Assembly (NCBI RefSeq): GCF_017498485.1
Contig: NZ_CP071795.1
Span: forward strand, 1,984,001-2,048,000
DNA: 64,000 nucleotides
Source of the DNA: Polaribacter batillariae
GTDB taxonomy: Bacteria; Bacteroidota; Bacteroidia; Flavobacteriales; Flavobacteriaceae
Reading direction: 5' to 3'
Under the pieces are notes generated by a model, which searched no databases, was not told where the DNA came from, and saw only the letters and a program-made list of their open reading frames with translations. The position numbers were made by a program, and so were the translations under genes. Numbering within the stretch: the stretch's first letter is position 1; each line of letters opens with the position of its first letter. This document shows positions 36,532-47,700 of this stretch, one piece after another.

Positions 36532-37869
36532 ATGACATTTAAAGACTTAGGTTTGTCTGCATCATTGGTAAAAGCAGTTGAAGAGAAAGGATACACCCAA
36601 CCATCACCTATACAAGAAAAAGCAATTCCGCATATTTTAGAAGGCAAAGATATTTTAGCTTCTGCACAAACAGGAACAGGAAAAACAGCAGGTTTTACCT
36701 TGCCTGTTTTACAATATTTAGCAGAAACAAAACATCCTAAATACAGACCGTTAAGAGCTTTGGTTTTAACACCAACAAGAGAATTAGCGGCACAGGTTTA
36801 CGATAATGTAAGAGAATACAGTAAATATGTAAATATAAAATCTGCTGTAGTTTTTGGTGGTGTAAAAGCCAAACCACAAATTGCAACATTAAAAAACGGT
36901 GTAGATATTTTAGTAGCCACACCAGGTAGATTACTAGATTTACACGACCAAAAAGCCGTTTCTTTTAAACGAGTTGATGTGTTAATCTTAGATGAAGCAG
37001 ACAGAATGTTAGACATGGGTTTTGTTAGAGACATTAACAAAATTATTAGTTTTATGCCAGAAAAGCGTCAGAATTTACTGTTTTCTGCCACATTTTCTAA
37101 CGATATTAAAAAACTAGCCGCTGGTATTTTAAAAAACCCGGTTTCTGTGGAAACTGCTCCGCAAAACTCAACAGCTAAAAAAGTAACACACAAGGTTTAT
37201 AAAGTTGATAAAAAGCAAAAAACTGCGTTAGCTATTAAGCTGATAAAAGATAACAATTGGAGTCAGGTTTTGGTGTTTACAAGAACAAAACACGGTGCTA
37301 ATAAATTAACTGAGAAATTTATTAAAGCAGGAATTTCTGCAGCCGCCATTCACGGAAATAAAAGTCAAGGTGCAAGAACGAAAGCGCTGCGAAATTTTAA
37401 AGACAATTCTATTAAAATTTTAGTAGCCACAGATATTGCTGCTCGTGGTTTAGATATTCCTTTATTGCCTCATGTAATTAATTTTGAATTGCCAAATGTA
37501 CCAGAAGATTATGTACATAGAATTGGTAGAACAGGAAGAGCTGGTGCTGCTGGAGAAGCAATTTCTTTTGTTTGTAGTGAAGAAACCGAGTACCAAAAAG
37601 AAATTGAAAAAATATTAAATGAGAAATTAAATTCGTTGGTTTTAGAAGGTTTTGAACCTACAGATACTGCCCCACCCAAAAGAGCTGCAACTCAAAGCAA
37701 AGGTTCTTTTGGTAAAAAGAAAAAGCAACAGTTTTCTAATGGAGGTGCTAATAAAAAAACAGATCCTAAAACAAGTGCAGCACGAAAAAGAAAACCACAT
37801 TTTAAAGGCAATAAACCTGCAAGTTCTGTTCGTGGAAGAACTGGCGCTCCTAAAAAGAAGCGTTATTAA
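36532..37869 (+). CDS. DEAD-box RNA helicase, RhlE group
   Basis: A 445-residue helicase. Q motif YTQPSPIQ (about residues 21-28), Walker A AQTGTGKT (about 44-51), PTRELA, GG and TPGRLL, DEAD (about 153-156), SAT, then the second RecA domain with [16 protein letters not shown] and [10 protein letters not shown] (about 330-340). The C-terminus from about 375 is a low-complexity K/R/S/G tail that binds RNA, typical of RhlE in Bacteroidota. It would remodel RNA in ribosome assembly or decay, and cold-adapted bacteria usually have several. Own promoter; a palindrome follows. Confidence 0.92.
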   Translation: MTFKDLGLSASLVKAVEEKGYTQPSPIQEKAIPHILEGKDILASAQTGTGKTAGFTLPVLQYLAETKHPKYRPLRALVLTPTRELAAQVYDNVREYSKYVNIKSAVVFGGVKAKPQIATLKNGVDILVATPGRLLDLHDQKAVSFKRVDVLILDEADRMLDMGFVRDINKIISFMPEKRQNLLFSATFSNDIKKLAAGILKNPVSVETAPQNSTAKKVTHKVYKVDKKQKTALAIKLIKDNNWSQVLVFTRTKHGANKLTEKFIKAGISAAAIHGNKSQGARTKALRNFKDNSIKILVATDIAARGLDIPLLPHVINFELPNVPEDYVHRIGRTGRAGAAGEAISFVCSEETEYQKEIEKILNEKLNSLVLEGFEPTDTAPPKRAATQSKGSFGKKKKQQFSNGGANKKTDPKTSAARKRKPHFKGNKPASSVRGRTGAPKKKRY

Positions 37870-37935
37870 TTTTTTAACTAGGTAGAAAGATAAAAAGCAT
37901 AGCCAATCTTTTGTGGAAAATTTTTTCTCACATAG

Positions 37936-38004
37936 TTTGTCACGCTGGTAGCCTCTCACACATTTCTTTCTCAGGCTTGCTTAAGACGCTTCCAGCGTAA
38001 CAAA
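37936..38004. repeat. Imperfect palindrome between rhlE-like gene and aminopeptidase gene
   Basis: Arms TTTGTCACGCTGG and CCAGCGTAACAAA, with inner GCTTGC/GGTAGCCT material, form a long stem-loop. Probably a REP-type repeat or transcription stop after the helicase gene. Confidence 0.5.
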
Positions 38005-38050
38005 TTAATGTGTTATTCTATTCTTATTTTATGTTGGTGTTTAGATTTCT

Positions 38051-38058
38051 TACCTTTG
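38051..38058 (+). promoter_or_regulatory. -7 promoter box of the aminopeptidase P gene
   Basis: TACCTTTG, exact TAnnTTTG, 20 bases before the ATG at 38079. Confidence 0.55.
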
Positions 38059-38078
38059 AGTTCTAAATATTATTCAAC

Positions 38079-39371
38079 ATGAAATACAATCCTATAGACT
38101 CACAATTATTTATCAAAAACCGTAAAAACTTCGCTTCGCAAATGAAGCAAAATAGTATTGCTGTTTTTAATTCTAATGACATTTACCCAATAAGTGCAGA
38201 CAGCACAATGCCTTTTGAACAACACAGAGACATCTTCTATTTATCTGGCGTCGATCAAGAAGAAAGTGTTTTAATGTTGTTTCCAGATTGCCCAAATGAA
38301 AATTTAAGAGAGGTTTTATTTGTTAGAGAAACCAACGACCATATTGCAGTTTGGGAAGGAGAAAAACTAACCAAAGAAGCTGCTTTTAAAACAAGTGGCA
38401 TTAAAACGGTTTATTGGTTGCAAGATTTGGAAAAAATCTTGTTTGAAATGGCTACCTATGCAGATACTTTTTATATTAATACCAACGAACACTATAGGGC
38501 TTCTGTGACAACAGAAACCCGCGAAGATCGTTTTACAAAATGGTTATTGGCAAAATATCCTGCGCATTCTGTGGCGAAAAGTAATCCTATTTTACAACGT
38601 TTGCGTGCTGTAAAAGACCCTATTGAATTAGATTTAATGCAACATGCTTGTAATATTACCGAAAAAGGGTTTCGTAGAATTTTAAATTTTATAAAACCAG
38701 GTGTTTGGGAGTATGAAATTGAAGCAGAATTGTTGCACGAATTTGTGAGAAATAGATCTAAAGGATTTGCATACACACCAATTATAGCTTCTGGAAATAA
38801 CGCGAATGTTTTGCATTATATCGAAAATAATCAAGCGTGTAAAGCTGGCGATTTAATTTTGTTTGATGTTGCAGCAGAATATGCCAATTATAAGAGTGAT
38901 TTAAGTAGAACAGTACCCGTTTCTGGTCGTTTTTCTGACAGACAAAAAGCAGTATATAATGCAGTAAACCATGTGAAAAAAGAAGCTACCAAATTATTAG
39001 TTCCTGGAACTTTATGGAAAGAATATCATGTTGAAGTGGGTGATATTATGACTGCTGAGTTATTAAAATTAGGTTTATTAGACAAAGCGGATGTGCAAAA
39101 TGAAGACAAAAATTGGCCTGCTTATAAGAAATATTTTATGCATGGTACGAGTCATCATATTGGTTTAGATACGCATGATTATGGCCTTTTACACGAGCCT
39201 ATGCAAGCAAATAATGTGTTTACTGTAGAACCTGGAATTTATATTCCTGATGAAGGTTTTGGAATTCGCTTAGAAGACGATGTAGTGATTCAAGAAAAAG
39301 GAGCACCTTTTAATTTAATGAGAAATATTCCTATTGAAGCAGATGAAATCGAAGAGATTATGAACTCGTAA
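38079..39371 (+). CDS. pepP: Xaa-Pro aminopeptidase (M24B, aminopeptidase P)
   Basis: A 430-residue cytoplasmic metallopeptidase that removes an N-terminal residue preceding proline. The N-terminal domain (about 1-170) includes PFEQHRDIFYLSGVDQEESVL. The pita-bread domain has the dinuclear metal ligands in LFDVAAEYANYKSDLSRT (two Asp), HGTSHHIGLDTHD (His), VEPGIYIP (Glu) and IRLEDDVVI (Glu). Length and N-terminal domain fit AMPP-type enzymes. It is followed by a bidirectional terminator shared with doxX. Confidence 0.93.
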   Translation: MKYNPIDSQLFIKNRKNFASQMKQNSIAVFNSNDIYPISADSTMPFEQHRDIFYLSGVDQEESVLMLFPDCPNENLREVLFVRETNDHIAVWEGEKLTKEAAFKTSGIKTVYWLQDLEKILFEMATYADTFYINTNEHYRASVTTETREDRFTKWLLAKYPAHSVAKSNPILQRLRAVKDPIELDLMQHACNITEKGFRRILNFIKPGVWEYEIEAELLHEFVRNRSKGFAYTPIIASGNNANVLHYIENNQACKAGDLILFDVAAEYANYKSDLSRTVPVSGRFSDRQKAVYNAVNHVKKEATKLLVPGTLWKEYHVEVGDIMTAELLKLGLLDKADVQNEDKNWPAYKKYFMHGTSHHIGLDTHDYGLLHEPMQANNVFTVEPGIYIPDEGFGIRLEDDVVIQEKGAPFNLMRNIPIEADEIEEIMNS

Positions 39372-39388
39372 AAATCTTCGAAAACATT

Positions 39389-39428
39389 AAAAAAACCAGA
39401 GCATTATAATTAAATGTTCTGGTTTTTT
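39389..39428. terminator. Bidirectional terminator between pepP and doxX-like gene
   Basis: A-rich arm, CCAGAGCATT, short A/T loop, AAATGTTCTGG, then T6; symmetrical, so it serves both convergent genes. Confidence 0.85.
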
Positions 39429-39448
39429 ATTTTAATTGTAAATTTTTT

Positions 39449-39826
39449 TTATTGCTTATTTTCTATAGCCAAACCTGCTAAAGAGAATAAAAGCGCAATA
39501 TGAATCATAATATTCATCCAATTTCCTGAAGGAATGTGCACTAAAACCAAAGCCATTAACATAATAAATGCTAAAAAAGCATATGCTTCGAAAAGCCGTT
39601 TATTAATTAGTAACAATATACCAGCAGCTAATTCTAATGCAGCCAAAATTGCACCTAGAATATAAGTTCCAGTATCTCCTAAAAAAGCAAGACCGCTACT
39701 TTTAAGAAAATCTGCCATATTTTGAAGTCCTACGCCTCCTAAAAAGCCTTCAATAAATTTTTCTAAACCTCCCCAAACAAATAAAAGTCCGAAGCCAATA
39801 CGTATTAATAAATTTCCAATTTTCAT
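39449..39826 (-). CDS. DoxX-family membrane protein
   Basis: A 125-residue inner-membrane protein with four hydrophobic helices (IRIGFGLLFVWGGLEKF, GTYILGAILAALELAAGILLL, AYAFLAFIMLMALVLVHI, IMIHIALLFSLAGLAI), as in DoxX/DoxD-like proteins linked with thiol redox and oxidative stress. Its promoter region carries the same operator and -7 box as the zinc-finger/AhpD operon and trxA near 58.6-59.1 kb, so it belongs to the same redox regulon although 19 kb away. Confidence 0.85.
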   Translation of the reverse strand: MKIGNLLIRIGFGLLFVWGGLEKFIEGFLGGVGLQNMADFLKSSGLAFLGDTGTYILGAILAALELAAGILLLINKRLFEAYAFLAFIMLMALVLVHIPSGNWMNIMIHIALLFSLAGLAIENKQ

Positions 39827-39870
39827 GATATTAAATTTTAAATGGTTAATAATTATTTCTATTTACATTG

Positions 39871-39927
39871 CAAAGATGCAACCTATACAAGGTTTAAAAA
39901 TTGGATAAAAGTTCCTTATGCTTGTAA
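39871..39927 (-). promoter_or_regulatory. Redox-regulon promoter/operator, copy A (doxX-like gene)
   Basis: On the plus strand: CAAAGATGCAACC at 39871 (minus-strand -7 region GCATCTTTG), then an A-rich stretch, then TGGAT at 39902 and the weaker TGTAA 21 bases later, with AAAAGTTCCTT between. The first half-site starts 31 bases from the CAAAG box, exactly as in copies B and C. This copy is the most degenerate. Confidence 0.65.
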
Positions 39928-40009
39928 AATCTTTATTAAGAGGAAAATTATGTAATAATATTCTTTTTACATTTAAGAGTTTATAAATACAACTAACTTT
40001 ATAATTTTA

Positions 40010-40897
40010 TTAAAAACTTCTTCCTGGAAATTCAGCAAAAAACGTTTCAAAACAACCTCTATCTGACACTGTTACAAAACATTGTTTTTTATCTTTTCCA
40101 CCAAAGGCAATATTGGTTACATTTTTACCTTTTAATTCAATTTCTCTCAACATTTTTCCTTCTGGAGAAAGCATTACCACAGTACCTTTTCCGTATCTAC
40201 AAACGTATAGGTTTCCTTGGGTATCACATCGCATTCCATCCATACCAAAATCAGTAAATTTCTTGAATAGTTTCTTATTTGTTACTGTTCCATCTGAATT
40301 GATATCGTACACCCAAATATTGCGTTGTACAGACTCGTTTACATATAATTTTTTTCCATCTGGGCTTACCTCGACACCATTGGTTGTACCCATATCTTTT
40401 TCCAATAAAGTAATTTTTTCGTCTTTTATCAACCATAAATTACCCGAATTTTTAGACCAGTTTGGGTCGCTTGCATATAAATTTACGTTGGGGGCAATCG
40501 CTAAATCGTTTGGTTGATTCATTGTAGCATCTGACGCAAAAATGCGAACACTTTTTTCGCCTTTTCTTACTTGTAAAATATGATGATTTACATAATCTGC
40601 AATAAACATATTGTCGTTTTTATCAAAACGAATTCCATTACCAATACTATTGTTTGGAAGTTGTATAAATAACGATGTATTTCCGTTTTTATCGACTTTA
40701 CCAATAGTTCCTTCTTTTTGAAAATTAACTGCATATAAATTGCCTTGGCTATCTACAGCTGGGCCTTCAATACCTTTTGTAAAAAGAAATTCTTTTGTAA
40801 AATCGATACTTTTATTGCTTAATTTTTCTTCTTTACAAGAATAAAAAATTCCTACAAGTAGCAGTGGTAGTGCTTTTAGAAAGGTCTTCTTTAACAT
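40010..40897 (-). CDS. SMP-30/gluconolactonase-like lipoprotein
   Basis: A 295-residue six-bladed beta-propeller protein with a lipoprotein signal (VGIFYSC, cysteine at about residue 21). Typical blade motifs are GPAVDSQGNLYAVNF, NGIRFDKNDNMFIADY, PNDLAIAPNVNLYASDP, TNGVEVSPDGKKLYVNES and DGMRCDTQGNLYVCRYG, including the E/N/D calcium-site residues. Members are lactonases or sugar-acid enzymes; here it would sit on the outer face of a membrane. It starts two bases after the GH20 gene stop, so the two are coupled within the amino-sugar locus. Confidence 0.85.
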   Translation of the reverse strand: MLKKTFLKALPLLLVGIFYSCKEEKLSNKSIDFTKEFLFTKGIEGPAVDSQGNLYAVNFQKEGTIGKVDKNGNTSLFIQLPNNSIGNGIRFDKNDNMFIADYVNHHILQVRKGEKSVRIFASDATMNQPNDLAIAPNVNLYASDPNWSKNSGNLWLIKDEKITLLEKDMGTTNGVEVSPDGKKLYVNESVQRNIWVYDINSDGTVTNKKLFKKFTDFGMDGMRCDTQGNLYVCRYGKGTVVMLSPEGKMLREIELKGKNVTNIAFGGKDKKQCFVTVSDRGCFETFFAEFPGRSF

Positions 40898-40899
40898 TT

Positions 40900-42933
40900 T
40901 TATTTTTTATGGTTTATTACTATTTTTTTTAAACTAGATACAATTACCAATTCTGTATCTGCAATTGGTTTTTTTAGCTCGTCTATCAATTTTAAAGCTT
41001 TTTTATAATTATTTGTTGATATTTCATTCGAAATTAACCCCGTTTTTAAAATTGAAGATAGCAAAGCTAAATTCTTTGAAAGAGGTTCTAAAACAATTGT
41101 TTTTGGATTGTTATTTATTTTTTGAAAATCTGTATGATTATCTATCCACATATTAAAAAAGGCAACCAATTTTGTTTGATTTTTGTTCGATTTGTTTGCT
41201 AAATAACGATCGACAGCTTTGTTAAAAAGTTTTGCATCTGGAGCATCTGGAGTACATGCATCTGCAAATAACGTAAAAGGAGAAAATGTTTTGTATTCTG
41301 TACCGCCTTTATTTCTTGAGTAAATTTTTAGAGGTTCGCAGATATCTGTAAGTACTTTTAAAGCAGTAATGTCTTGGTAATTGCTTATGTTTCTTAAAAT
41401 AACATCTTTATTTTTAATATGTGTAATTCCTAATTTTTCTAATTGAAAATTAATAACTTTTAATCTTTTATGCATGTTATCTACATCTGTAACCTCTTTA
41501 CTAGACCAAAACCTTTCAGCTATTGCTGCCGTTCTTGGCCAAATTCGAGAATCTATGGTTAAGGGTGTAACCAACTCACTCCACATGGTTGCTTCTGCTC
41601 CTAAAATTCGTTTGCGTTCTTCTTTTGTTAAAACTGCATTTCCTATTGGATCTACAGTGTAATGTTTTTCTACAGACTGTACTCTATCTATATAATAACC
41701 ATTAGAAAGTACAGTCTGATACCCTTTTTTTGCGGCTTTTATTAAAGTACTTTGCTGCAAACCTTCTTGTTTTCCTCTCCAAGAATGAATTACGGCTGTT
41801 TTTGGGGTAGATGGAGTTAAAATCTCGTCCCAGCCCATTAATTTTTTGCCTAATTTATTTAATATTTTCTCTAGCCTAATGTTAAAGTATGTTTGTAAAT
41901 CGTGATTCGTTTTTAGGTTGTGTTTTTGTTTAAATTTTTGAATTTCTAGATTCTCATTCCAATGTTTTCCTTCGTTTTCATCTCCTCCTATATGAAAATA
42001 TTCATCAGGAAATAATGGTGCCATCTCTTTAAACAAAGTTTCTAAAAAAAGATAGGTAACTTCTTTGGTTGGGTTTAAAGTTGGGTCGAAAACACCTGAA
42101 AAACGTTCTACATGATACTTATAACCTTCTTTGCTTCCTAGTGCTGGGTATGCTGTTAAAATGGCAGATGCGTGCCCAGGAACATCAAACTCTGGAACAA
42201 CTCTTATTCCTAAATCTGATGCATATTTTACAACGTCTTTTATTTGTTCTTGTGTATAAAATAACCCATCTGCTGCAACTTCTTGTAGCTTTGGAAATAT
42301 TTTAGATTCTACTCTAAAACCCTGATCGTCTGTTAAATGCCAATGGAAAACATTTAATTTTACGGAAGCCATAGCATCTAAATTTCGTTTAATAACAGCA
42401 ATTGGCTGAAAGTGACGTGCAACATCTATCATTAATCCTCGCCAAACAAATCTTGGGGAGTCTGTTATAGAAACTCCTTTAAAATAATAACCTTTTTTAT
42501 TAAAATGAACCAATTGTAAGAGTGTTTCTAAGGCTCTTATTGCACCCACGTCTGTTTTTGCATGGATGTTAATTTTATTTTTAGTTGTAGTTAACGAATA
42601 AGACTCATCGCTTTCTGTGGTTAAGTTAGAAATTGTATCGAAATTAATTTCTATGGATGCATTTTTATTTTTTGTAGGAAACCCTTCGTCTATAAAAATA
42701 CCTGTTCTATTGGCTAGTCTTCTTAAAAATTGTACGGAAGCTTTGTTTACTCTTTTTTTTACATCTTTTCCATTGATATAAATCGTAAGTTTTTCATCAA
42801 TTTTAAAAGAAGTATTATTTGAGCTAATTTCTTGTGGCCAAGGCATTAAATGATATGTGTCTGATAGCTTATTCTGTGAAAAAGAGGAATAATTTAAAAG
42901 GTAAAGAAATATAATTGCAATAATTTTTTTCAT
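40900..42933 (-). CDS. Beta-N-acetylhexosaminidase, GH20
   Basis: A 677-residue exported glycoside hydrolase with signal peptide to SSFSQ (residue 20). The N-terminal GH20b domain (about 25-155) precedes the TIM barrel with RGLMIDVARHF (about 165), WHLTDDQGFRVES (about 198), and the catalytic pair D318-E319 in HIGGDENEGKHW; WDEILTP and a C-terminal helical extension follow. It removes terminal GlcNAc or GalNAc from chitin oligosaccharides or glycans in the periplasm or on the surface. With SusC/SusD, a LytS/LytR pair and a NagX-like protein it defines an amino-sugar utilisation locus. Confidence 0.93.
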   Translation of the reverse strand: MKKIIAIIFLYLLNYSSFSQNKLSDTYHLMPWPQEISSNNTSFKIDEKLTIYINGKDVKKRVNKASVQFLRRLANRTGIFIDEGFPTKNKNASIEINFDTISNLTTESDESYSLTTTKNKINIHAKTDVGAIRALETLLQLVHFNKKGYYFKGVSITDSPRFVWRGLMIDVARHFQPIAVIKRNLDAMASVKLNVFHWHLTDDQGFRVESKIFPKLQEVAADGLFYTQEQIKDVVKYASDLGIRVVPEFDVPGHASAILTAYPALGSKEGYKYHVERFSGVFDPTLNPTKEVTYLFLETLFKEMAPLFPDEYFHIGGDENEGKHWNENLEIQKFKQKHNLKTNHDLQTYFNIRLEKILNKLGKKLMGWDEILTPSTPKTAVIHSWRGKQEGLQQSTLIKAAKKGYQTVLSNGYYIDRVQSVEKHYTVDPIGNAVLTKEERKRILGAEATMWSELVTPLTIDSRIWPRTAAIAERFWSSKEVTDVDNMHKRLKVINFQLEKLGITHIKNKDVILRNISNYQDITALKVLTDICEPLKIYSRNKGGTEYKTFSPFTLFADACTPDAPDAKLFNKAVDRYLANKSNKNQTKLVAFFNMWIDNHTDFQKINNNPKTIVLEPLSKNLALLSSILKTGLISNEISTNNYKKALKLIDELKKPIADTELVIVSSLKKIVINHKK

Positions 42934-42997
42934 AAATTATTTAAGTTTTGGGTATTTTTTTACTTCAATTTTTTTTGACAAAAACAAGAATTTTCCT

Positions 42998-43034
42998 AAA
43001 AAAACAACCGGAAAACAAAGAAATTTCCCGGTTG
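42998..43034 (-). terminator. Intrinsic terminator after the SusD-like gene
   Basis: On the minus strand a CAACCGG...CCGGTTG stem is followed by seven T (A7 at 42998-43004 on the plus strand). It ends the susC-susD transcript before the GH20 gene. Confidence 0.85.
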
Positions 43035-43084
43035 AATTCATTCAATTCTAAATATAATTTTGTTACACAAGTATTTTCGCTAAG

Positions 43085-44749
43085 TTATTTAGCAAACCAC
43101 AATTTAGTTCCTTGATTGTCTGCCCCTTGTGTAGCAATAGCATTTGTATAATTAGGGTTCGATTGTGCACCACTACCATAACGCATGCGTTGGGGATATT
43201 TACCATTTAAGGTTCCTAATTCGAATATTGCAGGTTCTGAAACTCCGTCTGCTAATTCTTTTGGATATCCGTAGTCTCTTACTACAGCCCAAGCTTCAAA
43301 CCCATCTGTATAACTTGCTAACCAACGTTGAGTCGCAATTTTTTCTAATTTTTCTTCTAAAGTTCCAGTAGAAATATCTGCTGCATCTTCATTCATCACA
43401 TAAGTATCTACTTGACCACTAGATACCTCCCAAAGCTTCATTGCTTCTCTAATACCAGATTCAAATAAATCTTGTGCATTTCCATTTCCAATACCTCTAA
43501 CAGCTGCTTCTGCTTTTAGAAAATATGCTTCTGCACTTGACATAATTATTTCTGAATATACTGGAACTCCTTTTCCTGTTGCTTGGATAATAATGCTACT
43601 TGGTTTGCTAAACATATCGTATTTAACCATTGGCTTTATTAAATCATTTAATCTTGTGGGTTGCCCAATATATTGGTTTGCATCTACTACTAAGGTAGTT
43701 TTATCGCCCACAATTGTTTTTGTGTATGTAGCATTTGCATCATCTAAAGTGTTAATAATAAAATCTAATTGCTCTTGATAATCTGGATTTGCAGCCGATT
43801 TTTCAAAAACAAACTCTCCACCAGGAGCAGGAGCTGCATAAATAGCCAATCTTGGGTCGTTATTATCTTTTAACGTATTAATTAAAGTTGCACCCATTGT
43901 CCAATCTGATCCTGCACCAAAATTATTCCAAACATCTCCATAAGCCGCACTTCCAAATTGACCGATTTTAGTATCCTTCTCCATAATAACACTTACTTCT
44001 AATAAAGGACTACCTAAAGCTTCGTTTATTGTTTTAGTTGCAAAGTTTTCACCTGTTGCTCCAAGAGCACGCATACCAATTCTTAATTTAAGTGTATTGG
44101 CTAATTTTTTCCATTTCTGTAAATCACCACCACAATAAAGATCATTATCTCCTAAGTCTTCTACTAAACCTCCTGTACTTGTTTCTGAACCAATTATAGC
44201 CATTGCTTCATCTAAATCTGCAATAATACCAGTATAAATCTCTTTCTGAGTATCATATTTTGGTGTTAAATTACCTTCTACACCAGCTTCACTATAAGGT
44301 ATCATTCCAAAAGTATCTGTATACATTTGGTAATATAAAGACTTAATAATAAGCCCTGTAGCATACATTCTTTCATTTTCGAAATTCCCGCCAACTTTTG
44401 TTAAATCTAAGAAGTTTTTAACCTTCCCAAAATAGTTGGAAAACCAATCCCAAGAAGCATCTGTATATCCTGCATTATAAGTGTAACTTAATCCATCACT
44501 CCACCACGATTGGTCGTGACCAAAAGTAAAATGCCCCGCATAACGGTCTGCATGAATTAAATGTGCTCTCCAGTACTCAAATCTTCCAGGTGCATATAAT
44601 TGATATTGTGTTTCTGTAATAAAAAATTTGGCACTCAATTCATCTGATTCAAAACCATTTTGTTTTGTGTTTATTTCGTCAAAATCTCCTGTACAAGAAA
44701 CCGTTATAAGAAATAAAGCGCTATATAGAATTATTTTTACTGTTCTCAT
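43085..44749 (-). CDS. SusD/RagB-like outer-membrane lipoprotein
   Basis: A 554-residue glycan-binding lipoprotein with signal LFLITVSC (lipid-modified Cys at about residue 19). It is of the SusD-like_2 type: helical TPR-like frame with YYQMYTDTFGMIPYSEA, KWKKLANTLKLRIGMRA and AEAYFLKAEAAVRGIG, and a C-terminal NPNYTN. It caps the SusC barrel and captures oligosaccharides at the surface. It begins 11 bases after the susC stop. Gene context suggests a GlcNAc-containing substrate, but the binding site residues are not diagnostic. Confidence 0.92.
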   Translation of the reverse strand: MRTVKIILYSALFLITVSCTGDFDEINTKQNGFESDELSAKFFITETQYQLYAPGRFEYWRAHLIHADRYAGHFTFGHDQSWWSDGLSYTYNAGYTDASWDWFSNYFGKVKNFLDLTKVGGNFENERMYATGLIIKSLYYQMYTDTFGMIPYSEAGVEGNLTPKYDTQKEIYTGIIADLDEAMAIIGSETSTGGLVEDLGDNDLYCGGDLQKWKKLANTLKLRIGMRALGATGENFATKTINEALGSPLLEVSVIMEKDTKIGQFGSAAYGDVWNNFGAGSDWTMGATLINTLKDNNDPRLAIYAAPAPGGEFVFEKSAANPDYQEQLDFIINTLDDANATYTKTIVGDKTTLVVDANQYIGQPTRLNDLIKPMVKYDMFSKPSSIIIQATGKGVPVYSEIIMSSAEAYFLKAEAAVRGIGNGNAQDLFESGIREAMKLWEVSSGQVDTYVMNEDAADISTGTLEEKLEKIATQRWLASYTDGFEAWAVVRDYGYPKELADGVSEPAIFELGTLNGKYPQRMRYGSGAQSNPNYTNAIATQGADNQGTKLWFAK

Positions 44750-44760
44750 TTTATATGCTT

Positions 44761-47700
44761 TTAAAATTTAATATTTAAACTAAGTCCAAAACTACTTGTT
44801 GTAGGTAGGTTATAATACAATACACCTTGTGCAAAGTTACTGGTAGAATAACTACTTTCAGGATCAAAGTTTTTACTATCTCTAAAGAAAAAGAATAAAT
44901 TTCTTCCCGTTAAACTTACAGATGCAGCATTTATAAATGTATTCTCTAATGTTTTAGATGATAACCTATAAGTGGCACTTACTTCTCTTAGTCTAGCATT
45001 TGTTTGGTCATATACATATTCTGATGCGATGCCAGATACTGCTCCCCAATATTCTTGAGCTGTAATATTTGTTGTGTTTTGTATTAAAGTACCATTATTG
45101 TCGGTAACACCATCTAGAGTTACGCCTCCTTCTCTATATTTTAAAGATCTTGTAGAAGCACCACTGTTATCTAAAGCTGCGTCTGTTGCAGAATATATTT
45201 GCCCGCCAATTCTAAAATCTACTAAGAAATTTAAACTAAAGTTCTTGTAATTAAATGTATTTGTAATACCCCCAGTAAAATCTGGTTGATAATTTCCTAA
45301 TTTAACTCTTTCTGAAGTTGCTTGTGGACGCCCAGTAGCAGTTAATAAAAGTTTACCATCATCTGTTCTTAACCAGTCTGTTCCATAAATATCTCCAAAA
45401 CCTTCACCAACTTGTGCTCTTACATCAACTACACCATTATTACTAGTTGTAAATTGGAAAAAATCTTGTCCATCAATTAAGCTTACTAGTTTATTTTTAT
45501 TTCCTGCCATGTTTGCAGAAATAGTCCAGTCGAAATTATCCGTTCTAATTGGAGTTCCACCAACCATAAATTCGAAACCTTTGTTTGTAATTTCACCAAC
45601 GTTTTCTCTAAAGAATCTAAAACCTGTTGCAGGATCTACTGGAACATTAAATATTAAATCTTTCGAGTTTATAGAATAATAAGTAAAATCTGCAAAAAGT
45701 CTATTTTGTAATGCTTTTATTTCAAAACCAACTTCTGTTGAAGTTACATCTTCTGGCTTTAAGCTTTTACTAAACTTAGTTGTTGGACCTGCAACAGTTA
45801 CGTTACCTAAATATCCATTGGAAGCAACATCAAATAAATTTACAATTTGATGCGCGTCTGTATCATTACCAACTTTTGCATAACTAAAACGTAACTTAGT
45901 AAAGTTTACTTTTTCAGATTCGATATTAAACATTTTGTTTAAAAGTAAGCTTAAACTTGCAGAATTGTAAAAGTAAGATCTATTTTCTGCAGCTAAAGCA
46001 GAAGACCAATCATTTCTTCCTGTTACATCTAAATACGCCATTCCTTTGTATGATAAAGAAGCAGAACCGTATAAAGAGTGTACTTTCTTTTCAACTAATT
46101 CCGATTGTGTTACTCTTAATCTTTCTGGATTGGTATTTGTTATGTATTGTTTCCCAGGAATTTTAAACTCTTCTCCATAAATTGTAGAAACTTTAGAAGT
46201 TGCATGTAGCGCATTTCCTCCAAAATTTGCAGTTATACTAAAATCGTCATTAATATCTTTATTGTACATTAATAAGAAATCGTAATTAGTTTCAGAAGTA
46301 TCATAAGTATTATAACCTAAAGTACCTAATGGTTTAAAATGATGCCCAGTTGCTTCATATCTTTCTGTTTGTTGATCTATTACATCTGTTCCAACTCTTA
46401 CAAACGCTTTAAAATTAGTGTTAAATTCGTATTGTGCTTTTGCAAAACCTGTAAACCTCTTTCTTGTATCTTCATTATTATCTTGGTTTAAAATCCAATA
46501 CGGGTTTCCACCGCTATTTGTCGGAGCAATTACACCATAGCCTTGTGATAAATCTTGGTAGTTTTTAAGATCATTAATGTTTATATTTCTTCTTAAACCA
46601 TATAAATATGCCATAATACCTTCTGTACCCTGCCTTGCACGGTTTTTAGCATTTTGTAAAAAATAAGTAACCTTAGCGTCTAAGGTAAACTTATCTGTAA
46701 TTTTAGAAAATCCTCTCAAATTAAAATTATTTCTATCTACTGAAGAGTTTGGTAGAATTTCATTTATTCTAGAGTTTGAATACGAAAAACGTAGAGAAGA
46801 ATTTTCTGTGCTTTTACTAATTGCTATTGTGTTTACAATATTAGAACCTGTTCTAAAAAAGTTTTTTACATTATTTGGTTGTGCTGTATATGCTCTATTT
46901 TCTCCAGTGTAATATAATTGTTGAGAACCATCGAATTTTGGTCCCCAAGAACCAGATCCTTTAAGCTGGTTTAAATCTGCTGCAAAAGCGCCATTAACTC
47001 CACCTCCATATTCGTTTTGATATTCTGGTAATAATAAAGGGTTTTGCATAGAGATGTTCGAAGTAAAAGAAATTCCTAACCCTTTTCCAGTACCTCCTTT
47101 TTTAGTAGTAATAAGAATTACACCATTACTTGCCCTTGAACCATATAATGCAGCAGCATTAGGTCCTTTTAAAATAGACATAGATTCTATATCATCAGGA
47201 TTAATATCTGAAACACCTGTACCTAAATCGTCACGGAAAAATTCTGCTTTTCCATCACTATTTGCAGAACCATTTCCAGAATTATCTATTGGAACACCAT
47301 CTACAACATATAATGGTTGGTTGTTTCCTGTTATTGAGTTATTTCCTCTAATAACAACTCTGGTACCACCTGCTGCACCAGATGTAGATTGTGTAATTAC
47401 AACACCAGCTACTTTACCTGCTAACGAATTAACAACATTTGCTTCTTTTGCTAAAGAAACAGAAGCTCCTTTTAACTCGGAAACAGCATAACCCAAAGAT
47501 TTTTTCTCTCTGCTAATTCCTAAAGCAGTTACCACAATTTCGTCTAATTGATTTTCTGCATCTTCTAAAACGACATTAATTGTGTTCGATTTCGCTACAG
47601 TAACTGTTTTTTCTTTCATACCTAAGTAAGAAAAACTTAATACGTCTCCTACAGAAGCTTTAATGGTGTACTCTCCATCGAAATTGGTTTCTGTTCCTTT

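Noticed and set aside
47054..47491. 145-codon plus-strand frame inside susC
   Set aside because: Antisense shadow of the SusC plug region.
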